Positions 7,869 to 17,460 of a DNA stretch of 64,000 nucleotides are shown in pieces. The notes beneath the pieces are model-generated. The model was not told where the DNA came from. It made no database searches and was given only the letters and a program-made list of their open reading frames with translations. Both the position numbers and the translations under genes were made by a program. Positions within the stretch are counted from its first letter, which is position 1, and every line of letters starts with the position of its first letter. Source of the DNA: an uncultured Acidobacteriota bacterium (GTDB taxonomy: Bacteria; Acidobacteriota; Blastocatellia; Pyrinomonadales; Pyrinomonadaceae); assembly GCA_937873515.1 (NCBI GenBank), contig CALMYB010000005.1, positions 1 to 64,000 of the forward strand, in the 5' to 3' direction.

Positions 7869-7894
7869 ACGCGGGCTCATTCTTAGGCCCGCGT
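7869..7894 (-). terminator. GC-rich hairpin at the ettA stop codon
   Basis: ACGCGGGC (7869-7876) and GCCCGCGT (7887-7894) form a perfect 8-bp stem around a 10-nt loop. The ettA stop lies inside it. No T-run follows on the minus strand, so it may stabilise or attenuate the transcript rather than act as a classic terminator. Confidence 0.35.
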
Positions 7895-9571
7895 CAAACT
7901 GCGATATTTGATGCGATGCGGCTGGCCTGCATCGTGGCCGAGACGGCGTTTGCGGTCTTCTTCGTACTCGCTGTAGTTGCCGTCAAAGAATTCAACACGG
8001 CTATCGCCCTCGAACGCCAGGATATGCGTTGCGATTCGATCCAAAAACCATCTATCGTGACTTATTACGACGGCGCAGCCCGCAAAGTTTTCGAGAGCTT
8101 CTTCGAGTGCTCGCATCGTGTTCACATCGAGGTCGTTCGTCGGTTCGTCGAGCAGAATGACATTCGCACCGCTCTTGAGCATCTTTGCGAGGTGAACGCG
8201 GTTGCGTTCGCCGCCCGAAAGCTGGCCGACGCGCTTCTGCTGGTCCGAGCCTGAGAAGTTGAACCGTGAAACGTATGCGCGCGAATTGACCTCGCGCTTT
8301 CCCAAGTTCAGAACATCCGCGCCTTCGCTTATCTCATCCCAGACCGTCTTGTCCGCATCGAGCGAATCCCGCGATTGATCGACATAGCCGAGCTTCACGG
8401 TCGGGCCGACGCGGAAAGTGCCGGCATCCGGCTTTTCCTGCTCGGTGATGAGTCTGAAAAGCGTCGTCTTGCCGGCGCCGTTCGGGCCGATCACGCCGAC
8501 TATTCCGCCCGGCGGCAGTGAAAAGTCGAGATCTTCGAACAAAAGCTTGTCGTCATACCCTTTCGAAACGCCTTTTGCCTCGATCACAAGATCTCCGAGA
8601 CGCTCGCCCGGCGGGATGAATATCTCGAGGTCTTCGCTGCGTTTTTCGCTCTCGACCGAGACGAGTTTCTCGTAATCGTTGATGCGGGCTTTTGATTTCG
8701 CGTGACGGCCTTTCGGCGACATACGGATCCAGTCGAGTTCACGCTGCAAGGTCTTTGCACGCTTGTCGTCCGCCTTTTGCTCCCTTGCGAGACGCTCTTC
8801 CTTTTGCTCGAGCCAACTCGAATAATTCCCTTTCCAAGGGATTCCCTCGCCGCGGTCGAGTTCGAGGATCCAGCCCGCGACGTTATCGAGGAAATATCGG
8901 TCGTGCGTAACTGCGATGACCGTGCCCGCGTATCGCTGCAGATGCTGTTCGAGCCACGCTACCGTCTCGGCGTCAAGGTGGTTCGTCGGCTCGTCGAGCA
9001 GAAGAATATCGGGCTTCTGCAGAAGAAGACGACACAGTGCGACGCGGCGTTTCTCACCGCCGGAAAGGTTCTTAATCGGAGTCTCGGGCGGCGGACAGCG
9101 GAGAGCGTCCATCGCCATCTCAAGCCGCGAATCCAGATCCCACGCATCGGCCGCATCGAGCTTTTCCTGCACTTCGCCCTGACGCTCGATGAGCTTTGCC
9201 ATCGCGTCGTCGTCCATCGGTTCGGCGAATTTCGCGTTGATCTCCTCGAATTCCTTGAGAAGATCGACGGTCTCTTTCGCTCCTTCCTCGACGATCTCGC
9301 GAACCGTCTTCGCGTCATCGAGTTTGGGTTCCTGTTCGAGAAACCCGACGCTGTAGCCCTTTGAGAAGACGACCTCGCCGTTAAAATCCTTGTCCGTGCC
9401 CGCGATTATCCTGAGCAGGCTCGATTTGCCCGCACCATTTAGCCCCAACACGCCGATCTTCGCCCCGTAAAAGAACGACAGGTAAATGTCCTTCAAAACA
9501 GGCTTCTTATCGTAAAACTTGCTGACCTTGACCATCGAAAAGATGATCTTGTTCGGTTCTTGTTCACTCAT
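7883..9571 (-). CDS. ettA: Energy-dependent translational throttle protein EttA (ABC-F)
   Basis: The 562-residue protein has two ABC cassettes without membrane segments. The first Walker A is GLNGAGKSS (residues 43-51), the second GPNGAGKTT. Both signature LSGGE motifs and both LLDEPTN(H/D)LD Walker B regions are present. The EttA-type inter-domain linker includes [19 protein letters not shown]. Length (about 555 in E. coli) and linker point to EttA rather than Uup or YheS. EttA binds the ribosomal E site and gates the first peptide bond according to ATP/ADP ratio. A -10 box lies just before the ATG. Confidence 0.93.
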   Translation of the reverse strand: MSEQEPNKIIFSMVKVSKFYDKKPVLKDIYLSFFYGAKIGVLGLNGAGKSSLLRIIAGTDKDFNGEVVFSKGYSVGFLEQEPKLDDAKTVREIVEEGAKETVDLLKEFEEINAKFAEPMDDDAMAKLIERQGEVQEKLDAADAWDLDSRLEMAMDALRCPPPETPIKNLSGGEKRRVALCRLLLQKPDILLLDEPTNHLDAETVAWLEQHLQRYAGTVIAVTHDRYFLDNVAGWILELDRGEGIPWKGNYSSWLEQKEERLAREQKADDKRAKTLQRELDWIRMSPKGRHAKSKARINDYEKLVSVESEKRSEDLEIFIPPGERLGDLVIEAKGVSKGYDDKLLFEDLDFSLPPGGIVGVIGPNGAGKTTLFRLITEQEKPDAGTFRVGPTVKLGYVDQSRDSLDADKTVWDEISEGADVLNLGKREVNSRAYVSRFNFSGSDQQKRVGQLSGGERNRVHLAKMLKSGANVILLDEPTNDLDVNTMRALEEALENFAGCAVVISHDRWFLDRIATHILAFEGDSRVEFFDGNYSEYEEDRKRRLGHDAGQPHRIKYRSLTRA

Positions 9572-9579
9572 TCAAAAGT

Positions 9580-9585
9580 ATTGTA
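9580..9585 (-). promoter_or_regulatory. Putative -10 box for a leaderless ettA transcript
   Basis: TACAAT on the minus strand ends 8 nt before the ettA ATG (9571-9569), which puts transcription initiation 1-2 nt from the start codon. No convincing -35 was found 16-18 nt upstream, so this is weaker than the promoter at 5059-5087. Confidence 0.4.
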
Positions 9586-9840
9586 GCCGACAAGGGGCGG
9601 ACGGTAATGCGCATACCGCGGATCGTGGGCTTTCCGCTTCGCTTACCGGGTTCGATCGTGATGATGTCTCGATAATCTATTCTAAGGGATTGTATCAGCA
9701 AACAGCGTCCAAATCACCTAATTTTCTTTCGGCATTCCGAATTTCACATTCCACATTCCGCATTTCTTATCGCACCTTTTCGCAACTTTTGCGAGTTCGA
9801 ATTAAACTCTATTTGACGGTATCGGGCTTCACGGGCATAG

Positions 9841-11649
9841 ATGGACAATCAACTGATCATAACCTGCGTGATCCTTGGGGTTGCGCTCGTGCTCTTTTTA
9901 AGCGGCAGGCTGGCGGCGGACCTTGTTGCGTTGCTTGTCGTGGTTGCGCTCGGGCTGACGAGCGTGCTGACGCCGCAGGAGGCATTTTCCGGCTTCAGCC
10001 GTTCGGCGGTGATCGTGATCATCTCGATCTTCGTTCTGACCGAATCGCTCCAGAGGACGGGCGTTACCGAACAGGTCGGCAACATTCTGCTGAAGGTCGG
10101 CGGGACCGGCGAATTGCGGCTCACGATCGTCGTGATGATCGCCGGCGCATTCCTTTCGCTCTTTATGAACAACATCGCCTCGGCCGCGGTTCTGCTGCCG
10201 GCGATGTCGGGCCTCGCGAAACGCTCGGGCGTGAACACCTCGCGTCTGCTCATCCCGCTCGCTTTCTCTACGATACTCGGCGGCACCGCAACGCTCTTTA
10301 CGACATCGAACATCATCCTGAATTCGGTCCTTAGGGACAACGAACTTCCCGTTTTCGGCCTCACGGATTTCGGTTATGTCGGCCTGCCGATCGTCATCGT
10401 CGGCATACTTTACGTCGCGTTCATCGGCCGCAATTCGCTCCCCGGCGAATCTCCGCTCGAACGCACGCATATGCCGTCCTCGGACCGCGGCGACCTTATC
10501 GAAGCTTACGGCCTGAACGAGATGCTCTTTAAGGCGCGCGTGCCCGACGGCTCAATGCTGATCGACCGCACGATCGCCGAATGTTCGCTTCGGGAAGACT
10601 ACGACGTCAACATCGTCGGTATCGAACGCGAGGGGAAACGCATCCTTCATCCAACGCCGCAGCGGCACATACGCCGCGGCGACATCCTTGTCCTCGAAGG
10701 CGACGAAGCGGATTTTCGCAAACGCGATATCGAACCCTTTATGGAGTTCCTCCCGGAGACGGAGTGGCACGAGAGCGACCTCGAATCACAGGTGATCGAC
10801 GTCGTTGAGGCGATGCTCCCGCCGCGTTCGCGTCTGATCGGAAAGACGATCCGCGACGCGCACTTCCGCGAAAAATACGGGATGAGCGTACTCGCCATCT
10901 GGCACGGCGACCGCGAGGTCATCACCGATCTCGGCGATGAAAAGCTGCATTTCGGCGACGCACTTCTGCTCCAGGGTCCGCGTGAAAAGCTTCACGTAAT
11001 GAAGGACGATCCGGACATCCTGCTCCTTGCCTCAGATGAAGAGGTCGAGATCACCGTGCCGGGAAAAGGACGCGCGGCACTGATGATCTTCTTTGCGACG
11101 CTCGGCCTCGCCTCATTTCTTCCGGAACTGACGGCCGCGATAATGCTCGGAGGAGCGCTTGCGATGGTCGTCGTCCGCATCATTACGACCGAGCAGGCGT
11201 ACTCCGCGATAGGTTGGAAGAGCGTCTTTCTCGTCGCCGGAATGCTGCCGATGGGCGATGCCCTTCAAAAGACGAATGCGGCCGGTTATGCCGCACAAGG
11301 CCTGCTCCACCTGCTCGGCGGCTACGGGCCGTACATCCTCGTTGCGGCATTGTTCATCGTAACGGCGATCGCAACGCAGATGATCAACGGCGCCGTAACT
11401 GCCGCGATAATCGGCCCCGTGACCGTGCAGCTCGCGCATCAGACGGGCGTAGATCCGCGATCTCTCATAATGACCGTCGCGATGGCCTGTTCGATGGCAT
11501 TCATAACGCCGCTCAGCCACGCCGTTAACGTTCTCGTTATGAGCCCCGGCGGCTATAACTTCAAGGATTATATGAAGGTCGGCGTGCCGCTGACCGCCGT
11601 ATTATTCGTTGTTGTGATGATCGTTCTGCCGTTAGCATGGCCGTTCTAG
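9841..11649 (+). CDS. SLC13-family permease with two TrkA-C (RCK_C) domains
   Basis: The 602-residue transporter has an N-terminal membrane half (about 1-200), a central soluble part with two TrkA_C-like repeats (about 215-300 and 310-395) and a second membrane half (about 405-602). The repeats share motifs such as DRTIAE...IVGIEREGKRILHP and GKTIRDAHFREKYGMSVLAIW. The membrane part includes FMNNIASAAVLLPAM and a second-half counterpart INGAVTAAIIGP, the paired re-entrant regions of DASS carriers. It is likely a sodium-coupled anion or dicarboxylate/sulfate carrier; substrate cannot be read from sequence. There is no clear Shine-Dalgarno. Confidence 0.8.
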   Translation: MDNQLIITCVILGVALVLFLSGRLAADLVALLVVVALGLTSVLTPQEAFSGFSRSAVIVIISIFVLTESLQRTGVTEQVGNILLKVGGTGELRLTIVVMIAGAFLSLFMNNIASAAVLLPAMSGLAKRSGVNTSRLLIPLAFSTILGGTATLFTTSNIILNSVLRDNELPVFGLTDFGYVGLPIVIVGILYVAFIGRNSLPGESPLERTHMPSSDRGDLIEAYGLNEMLFKARVPDGSMLIDRTIAECSLREDYDVNIVGIEREGKRILHPTPQRHIRRGDILVLEGDEADFRKRDIEPFMEFLPETEWHESDLESQVIDVVEAMLPPRSRLIGKTIRDAHFREKYGMSVLAIWHGDREVITDLGDEKLHFGDALLLQGPREKLHVMKDDPDILLLASDEEVEITVPGKGRAALMIFFATLGLASFLPELTAAIMLGGALAMVVVRIITTEQAYSAIGWKSVFLVAGMLPMGDALQKTNAAGYAAQGLLHLLGGYGPYILVAALFIVTAIATQMINGAVTAAIIGPVTVQLAHQTGVDPRSLIMTVAMACSMAFITPLSHAVNVLVMSPGGYNFKDYMKVGVPLTAVLFVVVMIVLPLAWPF

Positions 11650-11709
11650 GAGCACAGGCATATTTTTGCCCCTGGTCGGAATCAAAGGATCGAGACGCGT
11701 TGTTCCCCG

Positions 11710-12774
11710 ATGATGAAGAGTCTTCTTTGCGTGCTTAGCCTGGCAATTTTTGCGTCGATCTGTTCGGCGCAGTCCGGCCGCGTCCGCACTGAGCCCACGC
11801 CGACGCCGACTCCCGTCCGCGGCACGATCTACGTTCCCACTGAAGTTCCGCGCGCAAAACCAAAGCTGACACCGACTCCGCAGACGGCCGACACCGACGA
11901 TGACACGATCCGCGTCGATTCGCTCCTCGTACCGATACCCGTTTTTGTGACCGACCGCAGCGGACGCTCCATCACGAATTTAAAGGCTGCCGACCTTGAC
12001 CTTCTTATCGACGGCAAAGCCTCACAGATCGGCGAGCTCGTCAGAAGCGACGCACAAGTGAGCCTCGCGATGATCTTCGACAATTCGAGCAGCGTGACGC
12101 TCGCTCGCGATTTCGAAAAGGAGGCGGCCATAAGATTTTTTCGCAAGGTGATACGTTCGGGCCGCGACCAGGCCGCATTGTTTTCTCTTGCCGATGTTAC
12201 TCGGCTTGAACAGCCGCTGACACGCGATATGGGCGCGATCACGAATGCTATCCAGCTCTTCCCGCCGCCGAAAGGTGCGACCGCCCTTCTCGACGGGTTG
12301 ATCGAGGCCGCTCAATATATGCGCGAGGCACCGGGACGCCGCGTCATCGTTCTCGTTTCGGACGGCGAAGACACTTACAGCGATCTAAAGACGACACTCG
12401 AGGATTCGATACGCGCACTTCAGCTCGCCGATGTTCAGGTCTTTGTCGTGAACACAAAGGCTTTCGAGAATTTCAAGCGGACGGGCGTTCGCGGCGGCAA
12501 TGCTAACATTCGCTCGCTGACCGCAGAACGCCGCATGGGCGAGATCACGGCGCAGACCGGCGGCGAGGTCTTCAGCCCGATCGACGAACGCGAAATGGAC
12601 GCCGCCTTTGCGCGCATTTCTGCCGATCTTGCCGACCAATTCACGATCTATTTTTATCCCGACAAAGAGGTCGAGACGCCCGGACAGATGCGCACGATAT
12701 CGGTCGCCGTCAAAGGCAAACCGGATCTGAACGTGCGTGCTCGCAAAAGCTATTACGTGCCAAAACGCCTCTAA
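11710..12774 (+). CDS. Secreted VWFA-related acidobacterial-type protein
   Basis: The 354-residue protein has a signal peptide ([20 protein letters not shown]) and a Thr/Pro-rich linker. Next comes a short domain with [21 protein letters not shown], then a von Willebrand A domain whose MIDAS motif reads DNSSS, with a later SDGEDTYSD loop. The combination of a DGKxxI-type beta domain and VWA is the VWFA-related domain abundant in Acidobacteriota (TIGR03436). Function is unknown, probably metal-dependent protein binding at the cell surface or periplasm. It lies 25 nt upstream of xerC. Confidence 0.8.
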   Translation: MMKSLLCVLSLAIFASICSAQSGRVRTEPTPTPTPVRGTIYVPTEVPRAKPKLTPTPQTADTDDDTIRVDSLLVPIPVFVTDRSGRSITNLKAADLDLLIDGKASQIGELVRSDAQVSLAMIFDNSSSVTLARDFEKEAAIRFFRKVIRSGRDQAALFSLADVTRLEQPLTRDMGAITNAIQLFPPPKGATALLDGLIEAAQYMREAPGRRVIVLVSDGEDTYSDLKTTLEDSIRALQLADVQVFVVNTKAFENFKRTGVRGGNANIRSLTAERRMGEITAQTGGEVFSPIDEREMDAAFARISADLADQFTIYFYPDKEVETPGQMRTISVAVKGKPDLNVRARKSYYVPKRL

Positions 12775-12799
12775 AGACGGTAAACTCGTTCGAGAAACT

Positions 12800-13711
12800 A
12801 TGCTAAACGCGCTGATCGCAGAGTTCCTGCAGCATCTCAAATACGAGCGCAACGTTAGCCCGCACACGCAGCGGAACTATGCGAGCGACCTAGAACAGTT
12901 CCGAACGTGGATCCTCTCGATCGAGAAACGCGAGGACATCGAGGCCGGATCGATCGACCGCCTGACGATCCGCGAATGGATGGCGTCGCTGCACGGCGAT
13001 CATAAGAAGACCTCGATCGCAAGAAAGCTCGCGTCGCTTCGCACGTTCTTTCAGTTCCTCGTCCGCGAGCACCGCGTCGAGTCGAACCCGGCCAAGCTCG
13101 TCGCAACTCCGCGCATCGAACGCAAACTTCCCGCACATCTCTCGATGGAGGACGCCGTTCGCTTCGTCGAAATGCCGAACGTCGCGACCGATCTCGGCCG
13201 ACGCGACCGTGCGATCCTCGAAATGCTCTACGCTACCGGGATACGCGTGAGCGAACTCGTGGGGATGAACTTGTCGGATATCGACGTGTCCGAGCGGCTC
13301 GTCCGCGTGCTCGGAAAACGCAGGAAGGAGCGTATCGTTCCGTTCGGCGAACCGGCGCTCATGGCGTTGCTGCTTTATCTGAACGACACGCGGCCGATCT
13401 TCATCGCGGCAGGAAAGGAGACCGTCCGCGACGAAAAGGCATTGTTCCTGCATCGCCGCGGAGGCCGCCTTACGACACGCAGCGTCGGCCGTCTCGTCGA
13501 TAAATATATTCGGGAATGTTCCGGGGTCTTCAACATCTCGCCGCACAGCCTTCGGCATACATTCGCGACGCACCTGCTCGACAACGGCGCAGACCTACGC
13601 GACATCCAGGAACTCCTCGGCCACGCACGCCTTTCCTCAACGCAGATCTACACGCACGTCTCAATGGAAAAACTCATCGAGGTTTACGACAAAGCCCACC
13701 CAAAAGCGTGA
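12800..13711 (+). CDS. xerC: Site-specific tyrosine recombinase XerC
   Basis: The 303-residue recombinase starts at ATG 12800 ([20 protein letters not shown]), the usual XerC beginning; an upstream in-frame start at 12737 would lie inside the preceding gene. The catalytic residues are all present: R in TGIRVSEL, K in [21 protein letters not shown] in [10 protein letters not shown] and the tyrosine in IYTHVS. The C-terminal YDKAHPKA is typical of XerC. It would pair with the XerD at 1021-1902. Its stop is 10 nt from the convergent PIN-like gene. Confidence 0.9.
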   Translation: MLNALIAEFLQHLKYERNVSPHTQRNYASDLEQFRTWILSIEKREDIEAGSIDRLTIREWMASLHGDHKKTSIARKLASLRTFFQFLVREHRVESNPAKLVATPRIERKLPAHLSMEDAVRFVEMPNVATDLGRRDRAILEMLYATGIRVSELVGMNLSDIDVSERLVRVLGKRRKERIVPFGEPALMALLLYLNDTRPIFIAAGKETVRDEKALFLHRRGGRLTTRSVGRLVDKYIRECSGVFNISPHSLRHTFATHLLDNGADLRDIQELLGHARLSSTQIYTHVSMEKLIEVYDKAHPKA

Positions 13712-13721
13712 GTGCATGCAG

Positions 13722-14234
13722 CTACTTGCTTTTACGTTTCTTGGCCATTTCTTCAAGGGCGCGTAACCGATTCTCTCCCTTTGCATCCATCCAAAGTTCG
13801 ACGACTCCAGATGGGGAGATGCGGGCGATGAATGGTCGTTTTTGGTTTAATACAAGCCGGCAAATATGGCGAAGGCCCGCCTCTACGGCTTTTATCTGCA
13901 TTTCGCTGGTAATATTCGGACTGGTAAAGAAAAATGCGGCGACGCCGGAGGCCATTATTGCTTGGTTTTCGAGCGGATTTCTCTTAATATTCTTGTCGCT
14001 GCTGACAACTATCCAACCGCGTTTTCCGCACACCGCGATCCAATCAACATCGGCCTCGGTCGGGCGAAAATGATCGTCGTGTGCTTCTACCTGAAGGCCC
14101 AAACGGCGAAGGCCTTCAACAAGGCGGTATCGCCCTGATGACCTATCAACAAAAAAAACAAATTCTTTAAGCTGCTCGGCGTATGACGCCTTCGTACTCG
14201 AGAGCTTGTTCGATTTCCGCTTTCCCGATCCCAT
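13722..14234 (-). CDS. PIN-like domain protein, probable toxin
   Basis: The 170-residue protein has a PIN-like pattern: an early acidic residue in FFVDRSSGRYRLVEGLRRLG, then HDDHFRPTEADVDWIAVCGKRGWIVVSSDKNI, which matches the VapC45-type PIN-like family. Such proteins are putative ribonuclease toxins. The only good start, ATG 14234, gives a 68-nt overlap with the upstream DUF433 gene on the same strand, an unusually long coupling. The extra 22 N-terminal residues are basic. A lysine-rich tail ends the protein. Toxin activity is inferred from family and pairing. Confidence 0.65.
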   Translation of the reverse strand: MGSGKRKSNKLSSTKASYAEQLKEFVFFVDRSSGRYRLVEGLRRLGLQVEAHDDHFRPTEADVDWIAVCGKRGWIVVSSDKNIKRNPLENQAIMASGVAAFFFTSPNITSEMQIKAVEAGLRHICRLVLNQKRPFIARISPSGVVELWMDAKGENRLRALEEMAKKRKSK

Positions 14235-14946
14235 AGTCCTCGACCAAGTCCGTTATTTTCTCCCCTGCACGAAAGCGTCCCGAGATGACATTAGTAGGTA
14301 CTCCCGTATCCGAAATTGTCGGACGGCCGAAGGCCACCAGCGGATCTATTGCTATGGATCTGGGTTCGTTCTTGAGCTTTTGCAAAACGGTCTTCTCTTG
14401 AGAAGGGTGGACGATCAGTTCGCGGGAGAACGGATACAGACGCAAAGGCTGCATATCAGGATCGCGATCTATCCTGTGTAGGTATTGGTCAACGGCCTCC
14501 TTGATAACTTGCTGACCTGCTCGCGAAGCGCAGATCAGATCGCCGGACTTCTCGATAAAAAGATCGAACTGATCGGTCCAAAACTCGACATTAGCGAGCG
14601 GATTCGGAGTCGTCGAGAACTTCTCCTCGAGAAAGGCCAACGCAGACCTGACCTTTTGAAACTGCACGCGGTGAACACGCCTGATGCCTGACAGCACGTG
14701 CAACTCGATCAAGTTGATGAACGAAAGTAAGCGTGTATCCGCTCCGGCAGGTTGAACAACTGAAGGCCACCATTTGCTCGTCCCGTCACCTAAACGGTAC
14801 GAACGACCAACCACCCACGAGCGCAGCGTAACCTGACTCATCTTCAGGTACTTGCTGGCGTCGCCCAGCGTATAGATCGGAATTTCGCGAGGGTCCTGTC
14901 CGTACACTCGTTCAGCTGTTCTATTTATAGGGTCCCCGTTCTGCAC
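14167..14946 (-). CDS. DUF433 antitoxin with MerR-like N-terminal HTH
   Basis: The chosen start is GTG 14946, because a GGAGGAG Shine-Dalgarno (14961-14955) sits 8 nt upstream; a longer reading to 15045 is unlikely. The 259-residue protein has an N-terminal helix-turn-helix (IYTLGDASKYLKMSQVTLRSW) resembling MerR/VapB45-type heads. Its C-terminal DUF433 domain reads IAIDPLVAFGRPTISDTGVPTNVI then LVEDYGIGKAEIEQALEYE. DUF433 proteins serve as antitoxins and autoregulators beside PIN-domain toxins. It overlaps the PIN-like gene by 68 nt. Confidence 0.7.
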   Translation of the reverse strand: MQNGDPINRTAERVYGQDPREIPIYTLGDASKYLKMSQVTLRSWVVGRSYRLGDGTSKWWPSVVQPAGADTRLLSFINLIELHVLSGIRRVHRVQFQKVRSALAFLEEKFSTTPNPLANVEFWTDQFDLFIEKSGDLICASRAGQQVIKEAVDQYLHRIDRDPDMQPLRLYPFSRELIVHPSQEKTVLQKLKNEPRSIAIDPLVAFGRPTISDTGVPTNVISGRFRAGEKITDLVEDYGIGKAEIEQALEYEGVIRRAA

Positions 14947-15048
14947 GTTGTTGGCTCCTCCACCTATGCTTTTCAATATTATCGCGATATTGACACTGAA
15001 TTTATACCACACCCACCTACAAAAGCGACATCCGCAGGAAACCAAATG

Positions 15049-17349
15049 TTATTCCGATGAGTTAGGCAGAGCAACCTTCACCTCCGGGAATTCCGTGGTG
15101 AGTTGTTCCTGCGTCTTTGAGTCGATCTCGCCGCGGAGCGGACGTGCGCCGACGTTCGATTTGAAGTTGCCGTTCTCATCGTAAAGACGGCGGTATTGGG
15201 CGGTGTTGCGGATGATGCCCTGGACGTATTTCTTCGTCTCCTTGAACGGGATCTCCTCGACGAAATCGTCGATCTCGGGCGGCAAAGTCGCACGCCACTG
15301 CGGCACGCGTCCGGGTCCGGCGTTATATGCAACGGCGACGTATTCGACGCGCCCGAATTTTGCAAAGAGTTCCTTTAAGAAGGCCGTTCCGAGCTCGATG
15401 TTGAGCGCGGGCTGGTAAAGATCCTCGGCCGACGCAGGCATCTGCGATGCTGAATTTCGCCGTGCAACACCCTTTGCCGTCGGCAGCAATAGCTGCATCA
15501 GGCCGTATGCATTCGCTCCCGAACGTGCCCGCGGTTCGAAGACCGTTTCCTGGCGAATGAATCCCGCTACCTGATATTCATCAAGCCCGCGTGCCGCTGC
15601 CCAACGCTTTATGTCGTCCCAATTCGAGAGCGGATAAAAGAAGTTCCACGCCTCGCGATCCATCTCTTCGGGGAACATCTGCGCATAATCCGGATAGCTC
15701 TTCTGCATAGCGACAAGCGCCGAGACGTTGTCGCCCTTCATTCGAAAATGGCGTGCGAGTGCGAGGTTCACCTTCGGGCTTGTCGGAGCAGTTTTGCGTG
15801 CTTCATTGAGTTCGTCGATCGCCCAATCGAATAGCCCCACGATCGAGAGTTCGTCGCTTTTTACCGTGCGTTCGATCTCGTTCGGGCCGGCCGTCTCGCG
15901 TGCGACCGTAACGGTCCGCAGATTTGCCGCAGCCTTTCTGACCTCTTCGCTCACGTTCTCATTTCCCTTACAGAGCCCGCGGCCTTTCATCGCCGTAAGC
16001 CGGTCGAGTGCCAAGTATCCGTACCAATTCGCTCCGTATCGATAGGCGGTCGCATCATACAGGACGCACGCATCGGCGGTGTTCCCGGCGCGTTCCGAAT
16101 CGCGTGCCGACCAATAACCGGCTTGCCCGCGATTGTCCGTATCCTTATCGGCGTATCGGGCGAGATGTTCGATCAGCATCCGCGAAGAGATCGCGAAGTT
16201 CCCCGATTCGTGTTTGTCCCACGCCGCACCGAACTGAGCATCCGCGACCTCGATCGACTGCGGAAATGCGGCGACGACCGTTGTGTAGAAAAAATTCGCC
16301 TGCGTCCTGTCCTTCACTTTCTCGGCCGCGAGGCCGAGATCGACGAACGTCTTAGGCACGAGTTTGCCTTGCGGGAATTTCGCTCGCATCTCGTCCATCA
16401 ACTGCCGTGCGTCCGCCCACATACGCGCCTTCGCAAACCCGAGCGCAAGTTCGCGATACGCGGCCTCGCGTTCCGCAGAACTCGTCGGGACGGCCGCGAA
16501 CGCTGCCTTCGCATCCGCAGTTCTCCCAGCCGAAGCGTATGCCGTCAACGCGCGCAGCCGAACGGCGGGCGTGACCGACTGCGGAAATCTTGTTTCGAGC
16601 GTCTTGAACTCGTTCGCGGCATCAGAGAATTGGTTCGCGACGAGAAGGCGGTCCGCACGCGCGAGCTGCTCGTCGCCGTCCTGCGGATCGAGCGATTCGC
16701 CTGCGGCGGTCAGCGTCGTGGCGGCGGCCTTCGCTGCATCCGAGCCGGCGGCGAAAAAGTAAGCTCTCCGATAGTATTTGCGGGCTTCGACGGGTGAATT
16801 CTGAGCCTCGTACGCCTTTGCGGCGGCGAGCAGTGCATCACCGTCATTTTTCTCTAAAAGTTCGACGAGCATCGGCGGTACTTCGACGGCACGTCCCGAA
16901 GAGGTCGCGGCCTTCGCCCACGCGATCTTCGCTTCACGCACGCGGATCGAGGTCGGATATTCTTTGAGCAGCTGCTCGTAAACCTTCGCGGCGTCAGCTG
17001 GCCGGTTCGCGGCCGCGAGAGCATTTCCGCGCAAGAGCAAAGCGTAGCCGCCGACCTTCGTCAGCCGTCCGAACTCGTTCGAATCGAGCAGTTTCGCGGT
17101 GCCGTCAAAATCACCCGCGTCGAACCGGATCTTCGCGTGCAGCAGCTTCGCCAATGCTCCCGTTCGTTTTCCCCTAAAACGCGTCTCGATCTGCGCGACC
17201 ATCGCCTCGGAAGGCATCTTTCCCGCAGCGGTGATCGCACGCAAACTCTCAAGCGCCTGCTCCTCGGTTTGCTGTGCAGAGCACCCAACGGTGAAGAGAA
17301 CGGTCAAAAAAAGGAGAAAAGAGGTAAAAGAGGCGATCTTGGACAGCAT
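15049..17349 (-). CDS. Soluble lytic murein transglycosylase, Slt70-like lipoprotein
   Basis: From ATG 17349 the 766-residue protein begins with a lipoprotein signal (FLLFLTVLFTVGC). A long alpha-helical, TPR-like region follows (about residues 40-560). The C-terminal SLT domain has catalytic Glu in FIRQETVFEPRARSGANAYGLMQL and later VAVAYNAGPGRVPQW. This is the Slt70 layout of a helical ring plus lysozyme-like domain, cleaving the MurNAc-GlcNAc bond with 1,6-anhydro product. GTG 17379 is an alternative start. It is divergent from the VWA gene at 17461. Confidence 0.82.
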   Translation of the reverse strand: MLSKIASFTSFLLFLTVLFTVGCSAQQTEEQALESLRAITAAGKMPSEAMVAQIETRFRGKRTGALAKLLHAKIRFDAGDFDGTAKLLDSNEFGRLTKVGGYALLLRGNALAAANRPADAAKVYEQLLKEYPTSIRVREAKIAWAKAATSSGRAVEVPPMLVELLEKNDGDALLAAAKAYEAQNSPVEARKYYRRAYFFAAGSDAAKAAATTLTAAGESLDPQDGDEQLARADRLLVANQFSDAANEFKTLETRFPQSVTPAVRLRALTAYASAGRTADAKAAFAAVPTSSAEREAAYRELALGFAKARMWADARQLMDEMRAKFPQGKLVPKTFVDLGLAAEKVKDRTQANFFYTTVVAAFPQSIEVADAQFGAAWDKHESGNFAISSRMLIEHLARYADKDTDNRGQAGYWSARDSERAGNTADACVLYDATAYRYGANWYGYLALDRLTAMKGRGLCKGNENVSEEVRKAAANLRTVTVARETAGPNEIERTVKSDELSIVGLFDWAIDELNEARKTAPTSPKVNLALARHFRMKGDNVSALVAMQKSYPDYAQMFPEEMDREAWNFFYPLSNWDDIKRWAAARGLDEYQVAGFIRQETVFEPRARSGANAYGLMQLLLPTAKGVARRNSASQMPASAEDLYQPALNIELGTAFLKELFAKFGRVEYVAVAYNAGPGRVPQWRATLPPEIDDFVEEIPFKETKKYVQGIIRNTAQYRRLYDENGNFKSNVGARPLRGEIDSKTQEQLTTEFPEVKVALPNSSE

Positions 17350-17460
17350 AAGACTCAAAAAAAGGAATAGAATCGACACAAGCGACGTAAAAATCGTTCA
17401 GATCCGAGCGAATCTGTGATATATAGTAACAGAAACCAAAAACTCTCCTCCTCTAACAAT

